Below are positions 8,668 through 18,176 of a DNA stretch of 64,000 nucleotides, in pieces. The notes under the pieces were generated by a model, which saw only the letters and a program-made list of their open reading frames with translations, had not been told where the DNA came from and searched no databases. The translations under genes were made by a program, and so were the position numbers. Position 1 is the stretch's first letter. The number at the start of each line of letters is the position of its first letter. Source of the DNA: Defluviitaleaceae bacterium. Its GTDB lineage: Bacteria > Bacillota > Clostridia > Lachnospirales > WQUN01. The stretch spans positions 124,001-188,000 of the forward strand of contig WRAN01000002.1 in NCBI GenBank assembly GCA_009780185.1. The letters are read 5' to 3'.

Positions 8668-9952
8668 TTGCGCCACCCCCGTCAGCTAAATGGCCTTTAA
8701 TAAACGGGATAGCACCGTATATTCCTAATAGATAACCTTTTTCTACATCAACACCTGTCGTATCTCCAAAATCATGTAATGAGAATATGTCTGTTGCGCC
8801 TGTGTCAGGATTTTTTTCTGTAAACCATATTTGGTCTCGACGGAATACGTCTAGGTCAAGGAGATTAGTATCATGGGTTGTAAAAATTAGTTGTGCTTTC
8901 TTTAAGTCATCTGCCGTATTGAAAATATTAACAATATGCTTAGACAGCAATGAATGAAGTGCACTGTCCAATTCATCCTTAACAAATACCCCTCCACGAG
9001 ACATTTTTTCTGCCATAGATAAGGCGACAGTAAAGAAAGTTTGTGTCCCTGACGACTCATTGCCATAAAACTTAAAGTCAATCCTTGAACTTACATCACC
9101 ATCACTTACTTCGTGTGTAGATATGATATTGTTCATAATTTTAACATAGTTATCCCATGTATATTTTCCGTTATGGATATAATCATCTTTAAATAATTCC
9201 TTGTTTTCTTTTATATGAATTTCTGAGATACCAACATCAACCTTTTTTACCCACTCAATAGCTGTATTAACGATAGAATCGACTTTTTCTTTATCCGCAT
9301 TAATATCAAAATATCCTGACCGTAAGATATTATAAGAAGCAACACTTGTATATGGATACATATCGCTAATCCAATTGTAAGCATCCATGACCTGAGTGAA
9401 ATTCAGCATTACAGCTATAGCCAAATATGGTTTATTATTTGCCGTGAATTTACGGAAGTATTCTAGAATTTGGATATCTGGATTTTCTCCATGTTCATCA
9501 CTAAAACTATAATCGGTTACATTTGTACGTTCAAATATTGTACGTTGTTTGTCATTTTCAAAATAGTACAAGTATTCTTCCTGCACATCTTTCGCCGTTA
9601 GTGTAATCCCGTATGCGTATTTTTTTCCTCCTGCATAAAATATAACATCAAAAATACTTGGTTTGTTTTTACATTCGGTATCCAAAGCAAACGGCTCAAC
9701 ATTAATTAACTCGTCTGGTTTTCTTTCTTGTGACAGGTAAATAAAAGATGACATAAAGTCCATAGCTTTAAGCAAATTAGTCTTACCTGAAGCATTGGCA
9801 CCATAAATAACGGCAGATTTTAGGTACCGCTTTCCGTCTCCAAGATTTATTATGTTTGATTCTTCATGGCTTGTATCATCAGAAGCCACCATACTAAATG
9901 TGACCCTGTCTTTGAAAGATAGGTAATTTTCTACGCTAAATTCTACTAGCAT
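8660..9952 (-). CDS. AAA family ATPase, RloA-like (AAA15/ATP-binding cassette-type)
   Basis: 430-residue ATPase of the SMC/OLD-like AAA_15/AAA_21 type. Walker A is G51-A-N-A-S-G-K-T; an ABC-like segment (F-F-T-V-A-L-S-M-A) is followed by Walker B G-V-F-V-K-D-E-L-D and an H-loop T-T-H-D-T-N-L-L. AAAGGAGAG 8 bases upstream supports the ATG at 9952. The stop overlaps the start of the rloB-like gene. In homologous two-gene systems the ATPase senses a phage trigger and controls the TOPRIM effector. It lies 28 bases downstream of a remnant of a Type ISP restriction enzyme, consistent with the known association of rlo genes with restriction loci. The DNA is visibly richer in A+T than neighbouring housekeeping genes. 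Confidence 0.85.
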   Translation of the reverse strand: MLVEFSVENYLSFKDRVTFSMVASDDTSHEESNIINLGDGKRYLKSAVIYGANASGKTNLLKAMDFMSSFIYLSQERKPDELINVEPFALDTECKNKPSIFDVIFYAGGKKYAYGITLTAKDVQEEYLYYFENDKQRTIFERTNVTDYSFSDEHGENPDIQILEYFRKFTANNKPYLAIAVMLNFTQVMDAYNWISDMYPYTSVASYNILRSGYFDINADKEKVDSIVNTAIEWVKKVDVGISEIHIKENKELFKDDYIHNGKYTWDNYVKIMNNIISTHEVSDGDVSSRIDFKFYGNESSGTQTFFTVALSMAEKMSRGGVFVKDELDSALHSLLSKHIVNIFNTADDLKKAQLIFTTHDTNLLDLDVFRRDQIWFTEKNPDTGATDIFSLHDFGDTTGVDVEKGYLLGIYGAIPFIKGHLADGGGANG

Positions 9953-9980
9953 GTGGAATCTCTCCTTTTGGAAGCAGATA

Positions 9981-10361
9981 TTATGAGTCTAATGCACCAT
10001 GCATTTTTCTGAGTTCGTCTTGTATTTTTATTGTTTCCATTAATAGCCCAACTACATTCGTGATATGGTCAAAATCATCTATGGTCATTGTTTTGCCTTT
10101 GTGGGATTTAAACCATTTGTCTAGGACTTGGTAGCCGCCTATGCGGTATGTCCATACATCTGAAGGGATGCCGTGGATGCGCCTGGCTGGGTTTAGATGT
10201 AATATGCCGTCTTTGTATTTTATTGCACCAATTTCTAGATTATCGGCGGTTATAGGTTCTAGTTCCAGGTTGGCAGGGACTTTATCTTGCATCAAATGTA
10301 GCTTGCGTAGGCGCTCACCCGCGGCAACATAGACATGGAACATATCCTCGGAGAAGATTTG
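9981..10361 (-). pseudogene. remnant of Type ISP restriction-modification enzyme, C-terminal domain
   Basis: A 120-residue open frame (ATG at 10343) whose sequence matches only the C-terminal end of Type ISP/helicase-methyltransferase restriction proteins: A-A-G-E-R-L-R-K-L-H, then V-W-T-Y-R-I-G-G-Y-Q-V-L-D-K-W-F-K followed by a basic K-G-K and a helix with E-T-I. Reading upstream in the same frame, the similarity-like segment continues six more codons (Q-I-F-S-E-D) to a TGA at 10362-10364, and nothing of the large helicase and methyltransferase parts (over 1000 residues in intact enzymes) remains before the yobI-like gene. I therefore read it as a decayed fragment. A TTGACA at 10360-10365 (minus strand) could now serve as promoter for the ATPase/rloB pair. 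Confidence 0.72.
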
Positions 10362-10385
10362 TCAAGGGGGTAATTGAAAAAACTA

Positions 10386-10433
10386 AAAATCCGAGCGATA
10401 ACCCTCCATGCAAGTGTATCGTTCGGATTTTTA
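10386..10433 (-). terminator. intrinsic terminator of the YobI-like gene
   Basis: Sixteen-base arms AAAAATCCGAGCGATA and TATCGTTCGGATTTTT, complementary except for one G-T pair, enclose a 16-base loop. It begins 4 bases after the stop of the YobI-like gene on the minus strand and can function in both directions. Confidence 0.88.
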
Positions 10434-10436
10434 TGA

Positions 10437-13400
10437 CTATAGTAAATTATCAGCTATGCCACTGAATAATCCACCTCTTTTAATTTTAAACTTATTGATA
10501 ACCTCATCCAATTCATAATCCGTAATCTCTCTTCGCTCCTTAAAGATTTCTAGCATAGTGGCATTAATATCGGTATTTTCAAATTTTGGCCGTTTGTTCT
10601 TGTCGTAAATTTCCATAAAGAAATCCAAATTGACCATTTTTAACCATTGTTGAAGATTGTAAATTTTCGCTTTTGTTGCTATCGCTTTTAAAATTTCATG
10701 CTTTTCAGCAATATCAACTTGATTTGAAGAGAATACCCCATCAATGAGCGAAGGAGTCGCCTTATCAATGATAGCTTGCAACAATGAAATTTCTTGTGTC
10801 GCTCTGCTCAAAACTTCTTTTTTGGATGCTTGCCCAAGCTTATCGTAGTTATCAATCAAATATTCAAAATCTGAATTATGGAAATTAACACCACTTACAA
10901 TATATGCAATTAGCTCATCTGGATATTTCTTGCCTTTTACTGATATGGTTTCATCCGTATAGTTTGCAAGTTCGATTTTATGCTCTGTTGATATTTCCCT
11001 GTCCAGCAATTCAAGCATTTCATCAAATACAAAAACCCCATCCTCGTGGGCAATTTTAAAGTAATCTGCTATATGGCTGCAAATAAAGTTAAGCAAATAT
11101 TCCGCATAATGTTCCCTCAAAGTCGTGAGCGAAGTTAGCGACATTCCGATTTTTTTAAGTTTATCAATAATAGATAACTTTTCGATTGTCAGCCCTTCAA
11201 TAGCGAAATTATCGTATTTCCATATAAATTGCGACAAGTAGCCCTCGTATACAGCATTATTTAATGAGCAAGACCTTATTAGCGCACGGAAAAAAACTTT
11301 CTTCTGCTCTTCATCTGCAAATACATTCCCAAAAACAATCGAAACGCCATTGGCATTGATATATTCAACGAGGACATCATCAAATATTTTGTCACAATAA
11401 TTTATATAATAGGTCATAATATTTTCTGCCGTATATTTTAGAGCTTTATGGTTTTTTAACATCTCTGCCCACAGCTTGTGGTTTATAATTTCCCGTATAT
11501 CTGTTATAACTGTAGTCAAATAAGAAATATAGGTCGCTCGTTTATCTTCGCTAACATCTTCATTATTTATGATTAATAAGGCATTTTCTTCCTCATCCGT
11601 GATAACCTCGCCGCAATGCTCAAGAATTACATCAACATATTTGCCAATATTTTCAAAGGGAGGGTCATTAATATATTTAGCTAATGGTGATTTTTTATCC
11701 GACATAACTATAGAGTACCCAGCTGTTGGAACGATAGAAATGTTGGGCGAATCGTAAAATGATTCTAACATAACAAGTACATTGTTATAATTTATTTCAT
11801 ATGAATTGTTTTCGTATATCATCTTTAGCAATTCATCTTGTATAACGTCATATTCAAAATAATTTGCCCTATCTTCCATTTTTTCAGCGTTTTTGGCAAA
11901 ATCAAGTTGGACAGAATTAATTCTTATTATAAGTCTTTTTATTCCTGCTGACAATTCTTGTACAAAAGGTGTTTTCGTGCGAAGAAATATATTGTCCTTA
12001 GACACATATTCACTCAACAATCTCGTTGATGGCTCAACTGTATAGGACACCTTTTCATCAACAGTTAAAGACAACCATTCAGGATTAGTTCCAATTTGTA
12101 TAAGAAGTGTAAGTGCAAAATATCTAATAAAATCGTCATTTGTACTTCCCGCTCCAGTTGGTGCGCCTTTTATTTTATAATAACTAAAGTAATCTGCTAA
12201 AAATTCAATCCACTCAAGGCCGATTACTTTCACAAAATCATCTAAAGTCGGCGTATACAAAGCATAATCCATAACAAAATCATGTAGTTCGTTATCTCGA
12301 ATATATTTGATAAGCCTTTTTGTTTTTGATAAGTATTTTTCGCCGCTTAAATAATCACTCAGCAAGAATTTGAATAAGTCAAAATTCAACACTTCTTCTT
12401 GGTCAAAATACATAAGCGGTAAGCGTGAGGCAATTAAATCGGGGTTTTCAAGTTTGTATGATTTTTCTTTTGCTACTTTATCCGTAACACTTCTTAAAAA
12501 AATCTTGTCAGTTCTTTTTATAGATTTCTCACGGAAATAGGTCATGTAGTCCGAATATGCTTCATCAATGTATCCTTCACGAACGAGGAATTTGAGCATC
12601 TCAAAATAAGGGCTATCTTTTATCCCTTTGAAATATTCCTTTTTTCCTGTTTCGCTTATAAAAACTGCATCCCTAAAAAATCCGTCAATATTATCTCTTG
12701 TAAGCAAAGAGCGTACCAATTTCTCAACTAATAGCGATTTTTCCTTATTAAGCTCTAAAATTTCTCTTTCTATGCGGATTATGCGATTTTCTTTACTTTC
12801 AGAACTGTCTGCAGCATGAGCAATACGCGCGTCATACTCTGCTTTAATATCGTCATAGCCACTTTGGGCTTCTATTTGTTCCCTATATGTGTCGGCTGTC
12901 CAATTCCTATGGTGATGTTGAATGCCAAACATTTTTTGCCCATATATGATAGCCAGTTCATCTGAAACTAAAAATTCAGACTTAACTCTTTTCAGTTCTT
13001 CGGCTTTACTGGTTATCGAATTGTTAATTCTTAACAACTCAACACCTATTAAAGTATCTTTGCCTCTACCGCCTATAATTTCAAACATAAACCCTTTAGC
13101 AAGTTGCAAATCTGCAAAATCACGAGGAAATATGTTTTTATATGCAATTATGGCAAACATCTTGTTTTCGTCTTGCTCGGTAATATTAAGTCTTCCGTTA
13201 TAAATAGAAAACTCGTTACAAATATTCTGCAAAAGTCGCATATCGTCAATATAAAGTGATATTCCTTGCAAAAATTCATTACTTAGCTTGCCTTTGGTCT
13301 TATCATCTATTTTGATACCAACCGTTTCAAAGCTCTCTAAAAATATATCAAAGGAATTTGAGCCATCAACAATTGGAACTACTGGCATTATAAAGTCGAA

Positions 13401-14402
13401 AAATTTAGTCCTATCTTTTGAGACGAAAATATCATCCTTTAAAAGATAAAAAAATCGAAGGGGGTTGTCCTTACGACCATTATTAACAAGCCTATTTATT
13501 TCGTGTAGCCATTCAAAAATATGACCTGTATCATAACGGTCTATATCTTCGAAAACGATTGCGCCATTTCTTCCTTCGAAGAGATACAGGATTTCGTTTA
13601 GATATTTATCAAAATATAAATCTGCATTTTCCTCAAAAAGCTCAACTTCGACACCACTTACAGTTGCCTTCCTGATAAATCTGTGCGTTTCCTGCAATTT
13701 GATAATGTTGTAAGCAAAAAGTCCAACCAAAATAAAAAATCCAATAAGAGCCGCTAACCGCACTTCTGAACACACGCTTAAACTCAATACACTATTCAAC
13801 CAAGGCGTTTCAATACTATTTACGAAATTATTCCAACGATGAAAGTAAATTACAAAAACACCTAACGAAATGCCTAAAACAGCCAAAAGAGCAGCTCGAA
13901 TATTTTTAGATTTTGATGTCGCCTTTTTAATTCTAAAGTTGCTCAACGGTATATCTGTTGATGGGATTTGGTGTATAAGCTGATTTAGAATCTTACCTTT
14001 AAGCACAGTATCGCTTATTGATGGAGTTTCAATATCACCATTAGTCATCGTGTCTTCTGCTTCTGGACTTGTCGCGTCTTTTGTTTCTGATTGTTCCTGT
14101 TCAAAAGTAGTATTATTTTCACTTTCAGGGCGAAAGCACGTTAGGGAGATGTGAAGAAAATTCTTGTCAGGATTTTTTTCCTTGTATGATTCGATAACAG
14201 AGCTTTTCCCCGCACCATAAGCACCTGATATAGCTATGTTTTTAATATCACTTTTTGAGAATACAAAATCCAATGCAGGCTGATAAACCTCTAAATCCGC
14301 ATCGTTTTTTGGTGTTAAAGTATGAAATTTATACTCTTTCGCTTTGTTTAGCGGATTTGTTTCTCCTATTTTATCTGTATCTGTGTTCTCAGCATCCCTC
14401 AT
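10437..14402 (-). CDS. YobI/KAP-like P-loop NTPase with two membrane segments
   Basis: 1321-residue protein. N-terminal P-loop: Walker A G60-A-Y-G-A-G-K-S (about 60-67), Walker B A-I-V-F-E-D-I-D-R (281-289). Between them sit a polar low-complexity stretch (about 90-135) and two transmembrane helices (about 169-187 and 216-234), the KAP-type arrangement in which the NTPase domain is tethered to the membrane. From about 400 onwards the protein is long, charged and alpha-helical, with no known domain that I recognise. It resembles Bacillus subtilis YobI, whose function is unknown; KAP NTPases are frequent in defence islands. The ATG at 14402 has only a poorly spaced purine tract (AGGGGAA, 12 bases upstream). 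The gene is markedly A+T-rich and lies downstream of a MazE-like gene. Confidence 0.75.
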   Translation of the reverse strand: MRDAENTDTDKIGETNPLNKAKEYKFHTLTPKNDADLEVYQPALDFVFSKSDIKNIAISGAYGAGKSSVIESYKEKNPDKNFLHISLTCFRPESENNTTFEQEQSETKDATSPEAEDTMTNGDIETPSISDTVLKGKILNQLIHQIPSTDIPLSNFRIKKATSKSKNIRAALLAVLGISLGVFVIYFHRWNNFVNSIETPWLNSVLSLSVCSEVRLAALIGFFILVGLFAYNIIKLQETHRFIRKATVSGVEVELFEENADLYFDKYLNEILYLFEGRNGAIVFEDIDRYDTGHIFEWLHEINRLVNNGRKDNPLRFFYLLKDDIFVSKDRTKFFDFIMPVVPIVDGSNSFDIFLESFETVGIKIDDKTKGKLSNEFLQGISLYIDDMRLLQNICNEFSIYNGRLNITEQDENKMFAIIAYKNIFPRDFADLQLAKGFMFEIIGGRGKDTLIGVELLRINNSITSKAEELKRVKSEFLVSDELAIIYGQKMFGIQHHHRNWTADTYREQIEAQSGYDDIKAEYDARIAHAADSSESKENRIIRIEREILELNKEKSLLVEKLVRSLLTRDNIDGFFRDAVFISETGKKEYFKGIKDSPYFEMLKFLVREGYIDEAYSDYMTYFREKSIKRTDKIFLRSVTDKVAKEKSYKLENPDLIASRLPLMYFDQEEVLNFDLFKFLLSDYLSGEKYLSKTKRLIKYIRDNELHDFVMDYALYTPTLDDFVKVIGLEWIEFLADYFSYYKIKGAPTGAGSTNDDFIRYFALTLLIQIGTNPEWLSLTVDEKVSYTVEPSTRLLSEYVSKDNIFLRTKTPFVQELSAGIKRLIIRINSVQLDFAKNAEKMEDRANYFEYDVIQDELLKMIYENNSYEINYNNVLVMLESFYDSPNISIVPTAGYSIVMSDKKSPLAKYINDPPFENIGKYVDVILEHCGEVITDEEENALLIINNEDVSEDKRATYISYLTTVITDIREIINHKLWAEMLKNHKALKYTAENIMTYYINYCDKIFDDVLVEYINANGVSIVFGNVFADEEQKKVFFRALIRSCSLNNAVYEGYLSQFIWKYDNFAIEGLTIEKLSIIDKLKKIGMSLTSLTTLREHYAEYLLNFICSHIADYFKIAHEDGVFVFDEMLELLDREISTEHKIELANYTDETISVKGKKYPDELIAYIVSGVNFHNSDFEYLIDNYDKLGQASKKEVLSRATQEISLLQAIIDKATPSLIDGVFSSNQVDIAEKHEILKAIATKAKIYNLQQWLKMVNLDFFMEIYDKNKRPKFENTDINATMLEIFKERREITDYELDEVINKFKIKRGGLFSGIADNLL

Positions 14403-14470
14403 AGCTCTTTATTTTCCCCTCCGACGTAAAATCCCTGTAACCCGTCGTAACTACATATTTGCTACCTTTA

Positions 14471-14734
14471 TCAATTTATCTGTGCACACAGTAGCTCACG
14501 CCCTTTTGGTTCGTCTGTATCACTCCAATCATATCTATCAATTTCATTATCATAACCCTCAAGATACCATGAGAGGGTTTTCTTGGTCGCTGGCCTGATT
14601 ACCAGAACATTATTCTGTGCACTAATTTCTACTTCATCATTTAGGCTTAATCCTGCGCTTTGAAGCAGTTTTTTTGGTATTCTAATCCCCTGAGAATTTC
14701 CCCATTTTGAAACTTGGGATGCTTGAGCTAGCAT
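14471..14734 (-). CDS. MazE/AbrB-type DNA-binding protein without a toxin partner
   Basis: 87-residue SpoVT/AbrB-fold protein. The N-terminal half shows the MazE signature V-S-K-W-G-N-S-Q-G-I-R-I-P-K-K-L-L, the swapped-hairpin DNA-binding domain, followed by an acidic C-terminal tail (D-R-Y-D-W-S-D-T-D-E) of the kind that wraps around a toxin in MazEF pairs. ATG at 14734 is chosen for GGAGGA at the ideal distance; an alternative ATG at 14749 has no such site. No mazF-like gene follows: the next gene, 68 bases on, is the YobI-like NTPase. It may autoregulate the promoter at 14765-14792 and thereby control the NTPase gene. This partnership is inference. Confidence 0.85.
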   Translation of the reverse strand: MLAQASQVSKWGNSQGIRIPKKLLQSAGLSLNDEVEISAQNNVLVIRPATKKTLSWYLEGYDNEIDRYDWSDTDEPKGRELLCAQIN

Positions 14735-14764
14735 ATATTCTTCCTCCATTCATATGTTAATACA

Positions 14765-14792
14765 AGTATATACGTTAATTATAATACGTCAA
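14765..14792 (-). promoter_or_regulatory. sigma-A promoter of the MazE-like gene
   Basis: On the minus strand TTGACG (87-92) and TATACT (65-70) are separated by 16 bases, 31 bases upstream of the MazE-like ATG. The promoter is divergent from that of the ABC transporter, and the dyad at 14795-14810 lies just upstream of its -35. Confidence 0.7.
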
Positions 14793-14794
14793 TT

Positions 14795-14810
14795 GTGACA
14801 AAACTGTCAC
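14795..14810. promoter_or_regulatory. perfect dyad GTGACA-N4-TGTCAC, candidate response-regulator box
   Basis: Perfect 6-base inverted repeat with a 4-base spacer. Its core fits the T-N-A-C-A-N4-T-G-T pattern described for BceR-type regulators of bacitracin/antimicrobial-peptide transporters, as I recall it. It lies between two divergent promoters, about 20-25 bases upstream of the likely -35 of the ABC transporter genes, a position suited to activation. No two-component genes are adjacent. Confidence 0.6.
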
Positions 14811-14830
14811 CAAAAACCTCATTCTCAGTC

Positions 14831-14859
14831 ACTGTACAGTCACATAAGCGCATTATACT
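14831..14859 (+). promoter_or_regulatory. promoter of the ABC transporter with overlapping palindrome
   Basis: TATACT at 14854-14859 is a good -10. The -35 position is occupied by the perfect palindrome ACTGTACAGT (14831-14840), not by a consensus hexamer, so the promoter probably needs an activator or is blocked by a repressor at this site. Confidence 0.55.
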
Positions 14860-14891
14860 CTCCCCATAAACAAATCGGAAGGAGCAACACA

Positions 14892-15575
14892 ATGAGCATA
14901 ATACAAGTACACAGCCTAACCAAAACCTACGGAAAAGGCGACAACCAAGTCAACGCCCTAGCCGGGGTATCTTTTTCAGTAGAGAAAGGTGAGTTCGTTG
15001 CCATAATAGGAGCTTCCGGTAGCGGAAAATCAACCCTAATGCACTTACTCGGAGGGGTAGACCGTCCTACCTCCGGCAAGGTTATCATAGACAATCAAGA
15101 TATCTACACGATGAACGAATCAAAACTAGCCATATTCCGCCGCCGTAACCTTGGCCTTGTATATCAATTCTACAACTTAATCCCCACCCTAACCGCAGAG
15201 GAAAACATCATGCTTCCCTACTTGCTGGATGGCCGCAAGCCCAGTGAAGCCACAGTCAAAGACCTTTTAAACCTTACAGGAATGACTAACCGGGCAAAGC
15301 ATCTCCCTAGTCAGCTTTCCGGGGGGCAACAACAACGGGTAAGCATAGCCCGTGCGCTCATCAACAATCCTGCTGTAATCCTTGCCGACGAACCTACAGG
15401 GAACCTAGACTCTAAATCCAGTAAAGAAGTGCTGGAGCTACTAACTTTAGCCAACACTCGCTATAACCAGACCCTAATCCTAATCACCCATGACGAAAAA
15501 GTAGCACTAATGGCCGATAGAATAATCACCATCTCTGATGGCAATATCCTCAGAGACGAGGGGGTAAGAAAATGA
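14892..15575 (+). CDS. ABC transporter ATP-binding protein (MacB/BceA type)
   Basis: 227 residues, standard length. Walker [10 protein letters not shown] (about 41-49), signature L-S-G-G-Q-Q-Q-R, Walker [13 protein letters not shown]-loop T-H-D. The sequence is of the LolD/MacB/BceA class that serves FtsX-like permeases. GGAAGGAG upstream sets the ATG at 14892. The stop TGA overlaps the permease start as ATGA. Together the two form a transporter that in this class usually handles antimicrobial peptides or lipids; the exact substrate is unknown. Confidence 0.95.
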   Translation: MSIIQVHSLTKTYGKGDNQVNALAGVSFSVEKGEFVAIIGASGSGKSTLMHLLGGVDRPTSGKVIIDNQDIYTMNESKLAIFRRRNLGLVYQFYNLIPTLTAEENIMLPYLLDGRKPSEATVKDLLNLTGMTNRAKHLPSQLSGGQQQRVSIARALINNPAVILADEPTGNLDSKSSKEVLELLTLANTRYNQTLILITHDEKVALMADRIITISDGNILRDEGVRK

Positions 15576-17512
15576 GTCTCACAGCAAAGCTTGCCCTGCA
15601 ACAATTAAAAAGAGCAAAAAAGCGTACTGCCTGGACTCTTGCCGGTATCGGCCTAAGCGTAGGCATGATTGTGGCGGTTAATGGCTTTGCCGCAAGTGCG
15701 ATGGCTATGTTCTCTCAGGATGGCCGCACCCTTCATATATGGGAGCGGATGGGCTTTTTGATTATCGCCGCTATTCTCGGGGCCATTATTGCCACTGCGT
15801 CTATTATTGTTATATCCAATGCATTTCGCGTATCCGCTGTAGAGCGTATACGGCAATTTGGGATACTTAAAAGCGTAGGGGCAACTTCAAAGCAGATTTC
15901 TGCTACAGTTATGTATGAAGCATTATTTCTAAGCGCGGTTGGCCTTCCTCTTGGGATTGTGTTGGGTATTGCCACACAGTTTTTTGCAACGGCTATTGCC
16001 AACCATATCCTCGCCCCTACCAGAATCCTTTTTCCGGATTTCTATGTGCGCTTTCTATTTGTTATTTCCGGGACGGCTATCGCTTTGGGTACTCTTGGCG
16101 CATTTATTATGATTCTGATTTCTGCATGGCTGCCTGCCCGTAAGGCATCAAAAGCCCCCGCAGTGTCTGCCATCATGGGTGATGTAAAAATAAAAAAGTC
16201 CGGGAAGTTTGGTATATCCCGGTTACTCTTTGGCTTTGAAGGTCAGCTTGCGGCGGGGCAACTAAAACGCAGTCGCCGTAATTTTAGAGCCTCTATTATC
16301 TCTTTAACAATCAGCATTGTGATGGTACTTGCCGCCGCAAGCGCCCAGGTAAATCTTATGCGACAAATTGACATGATGTACGACAATGTTGATGCCAATG
16401 TGCGTAAGTCTATCTTTGTAAGCCTGACCGCTTTATTCTTTGCCGATATCGAAGCCAGCGAAGGCCACTTTATAACCCTTTATGACGCAGATGGGAATCT
16501 GCCAGGCATTACCACTACCGCAGCACGGGAAATGACTGAGCTCTTACGTGATTTCCCAGGGGCAACTGTGCGAGGCTACGGGTATACCAACTACACCCAC
16601 GAGTTTATATTCGACGACGGCTCGTTTGAAGGAACCCTCCGGCTTATAGTTGTTGAAGATGAGTTATATGCTACCTTGGCGGCAATGGCAGGGGTGCCCA
16701 TGGGTTCCAATATCTTACTAAATGTACAACGGCTTACAGATATACTTGGTGTTACCCACGAAACCAACCCATGGGGTCATATGGTTGAGACTTATTTGGA
16801 TATTTTCCGGGCTGATGCCATGAGTTTGACTGATGGTGACTGGGCATATATGGAAGTAGAAAATACCCGCAGAGAGATATATATCCACGGTCAGGTAACC
16901 AGCCTACCAGACCCTATGCTGCAAGTAGCCTATAATATCCCTACAATAGTTGTACCGGATATGCTAATGGGAGGGTATGAATGGTTTATCCAAACCGATG
17001 ACCCAAGTGGTTTTACGCAACACGCAATATATGTAAGAAATCTGGAAATAGTAAATGCGGCAGCCTCTATTCGCAACCTGGATATAACCATGGCAGAAAG
17101 AGAAGTAATATCCAATCTAGCTACTGTTTTTGTAGGGGGCTTTGTTGGGATGTTGACTCTTATCGGTATAACCAATGTAATCAGCACCATTTCTACCAAT
17201 ACCAAATTGCGAATACGGGAGTTTGCTATACTCACAAGCGTAGGAATGACAAGAGGCGGACTTGGAAAGATGCTAGCACTGGAAAGCATACTCTGCTCTA
17301 TACGAGCTTTGATTTTCGGGCTGCCACTGGGGGTGCTGGCAGCATACGGCGTATACTACGGCACACAAATGGACAGAGTGCGTTTCTCCTTTATCTTCCC
17401 ATGGCAGGCATTTCTTATATGTATCGCCGGTGTGTTTGTGCTGACCTTTGTCACCACTATGTTTTCGGCCTACCGGCTGTGTAATGAGAATATTATAGAG
17501 GCTATACGATAA
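15572..17512 (+). CDS. FtsX-like ABC transporter permease (BceB/MacB-like)
   Basis: 646 residues with two FtsX-type modules. A first helix near 20-40, then three helices (about 60-190) with the module signature around [10 protein letters not shown], a further helix near 240-260, a large soluble, probably extracellular domain (about 265-510), and a C-terminal module of three helices with [10 protein letters not shown]. The large outside domain recalls BceB sensors of peptide antibiotics, although that subfamily has ten helices and I count about eight, so MacB-like or another export role remains possible. Its last 11 bases overlap the end of convergent trmD. Confidence 0.85.
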   Translation: MSLTAKLALQQLKRAKKRTAWTLAGIGLSVGMIVAVNGFAASAMAMFSQDGRTLHIWERMGFLIIAAILGAIIATASIIVISNAFRVSAVERIRQFGILKSVGATSKQISATVMYEALFLSAVGLPLGIVLGIATQFFATAIANHILAPTRILFPDFYVRFLFVISGTAIALGTLGAFIMILISAWLPARKASKAPAVSAIMGDVKIKKSGKFGISRLLFGFEGQLAAGQLKRSRRNFRASIISLTISIVMVLAAASAQVNLMRQIDMMYDNVDANVRKSIFVSLTALFFADIEASEGHFITLYDADGNLPGITTTAAREMTELLRDFPGATVRGYGYTNYTHEFIFDDGSFEGTLRLIVVEDELYATLAAMAGVPMGSNILLNVQRLTDILGVTHETNPWGHMVETYLDIFRADAMSLTDGDWAYMEVENTRREIYIHGQVTSLPDPMLQVAYNIPTIVVPDMLMGGYEWFIQTDDPSGFTQHAIYVRNLEIVNAAASIRNLDITMAEREVISNLATVFVGGFVGMLTLIGITNVISTISTNTKLRIREFAILTSVGMTRGGLGKMLALESILCSIRALIFGLPLGVLAAYGVYYGTQMDRVRFSFIFPWQAFLICIAGVFVLTFVTTMFSAYRLCNENIIEAIR

Positions 17513-18176
17513 GGTCTGGCCTTTTGACCTTTGTCCTGGCCAGGGATTGCTCTTGACGCCATTTTTCAATATTGCTGTGATGCCCGGAAGTAAGCACCTC
17601 CGGCACCATCCTGCCTCTAAACTCAGGAGGACGAGTATAATGGGGATACTCCAATAATCCATCAGAAAAGCTCTCATCTTTATATGAATCAGCCTTCCCC
17701 AGCACCCCAGGTACTAACCGGGAAACTGCATCCATCAGCACAATGGCGGCAGGCTCGCCTCCGGTTAGCACGTAGTCACCGATAGATATTTCTTCGGTGA
17801 CTATCTCCTCTATAATACGCTCATCAAGCCCTTCATAATGGCCGCATAGCAGGATTATCTCCGGCAGTGCGGCTATTTCTTCAGCTATTTTTTGGGTTAA
17901 AACCCGCCCCTGGGGAGACAGATATATAACAGGCGGGGATGTCCCCTCCCCTACTATAGATTTATAAGCATCATAAACAGGCGGCGCCATCATTACCATC
18001 CCAGCTCCGCCGCCATATGGTGAATCGTCTACCTGGCCGTGCTTATTAATAGCAAAATCCCGGATATTTACACAATTGACTGAAATATGCCCGGAGCGTA
18101 TCCCTCGTCCCATTATACTGTGACTTACAGCCTCATTAATCATTTCCGGAAATAATGTGAGTACATTAAAAATCAT
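17502..18176 (-). CDS. trmD: tRNA (guanine-37-N1)-methyltransferase
   Basis: 224-residue SPOUT methyltransferase that puts the N1 methyl on G37 of tRNAs for Leu, Pro and Arg, preventing +1 frameshifts. Visible: N-terminal [23 protein letters not shown], the knot with [11 protein letters not shown], then [12 protein letters not shown] and the C-terminal T-R-P-P-E-F-R-G. Its ATG overlaps the TGA of rimM (ATGA), so the pair is coupled. rplS, which usually follows, is absent; instead the gene runs into the convergent ABC permease. Confidence 0.98.
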   Translation of the reverse strand: MIFNVLTLFPEMINEAVSHSIMGRGIRSGHISVNCVNIRDFAINKHGQVDDSPYGGGAGMVMMAPPVYDAYKSIVGEGTSPPVIYLSPQGRVLTQKIAEEIAALPEIILLCGHYEGLDERIIEEIVTEEISIGDYVLTGGEPAAIVLMDAVSRLVPGVLGKADSYKDESFSDGLLEYPHYTRPPEFRGRMVPEVLTSGHHSNIEKWRQEQSLARTKVKRPDLIV

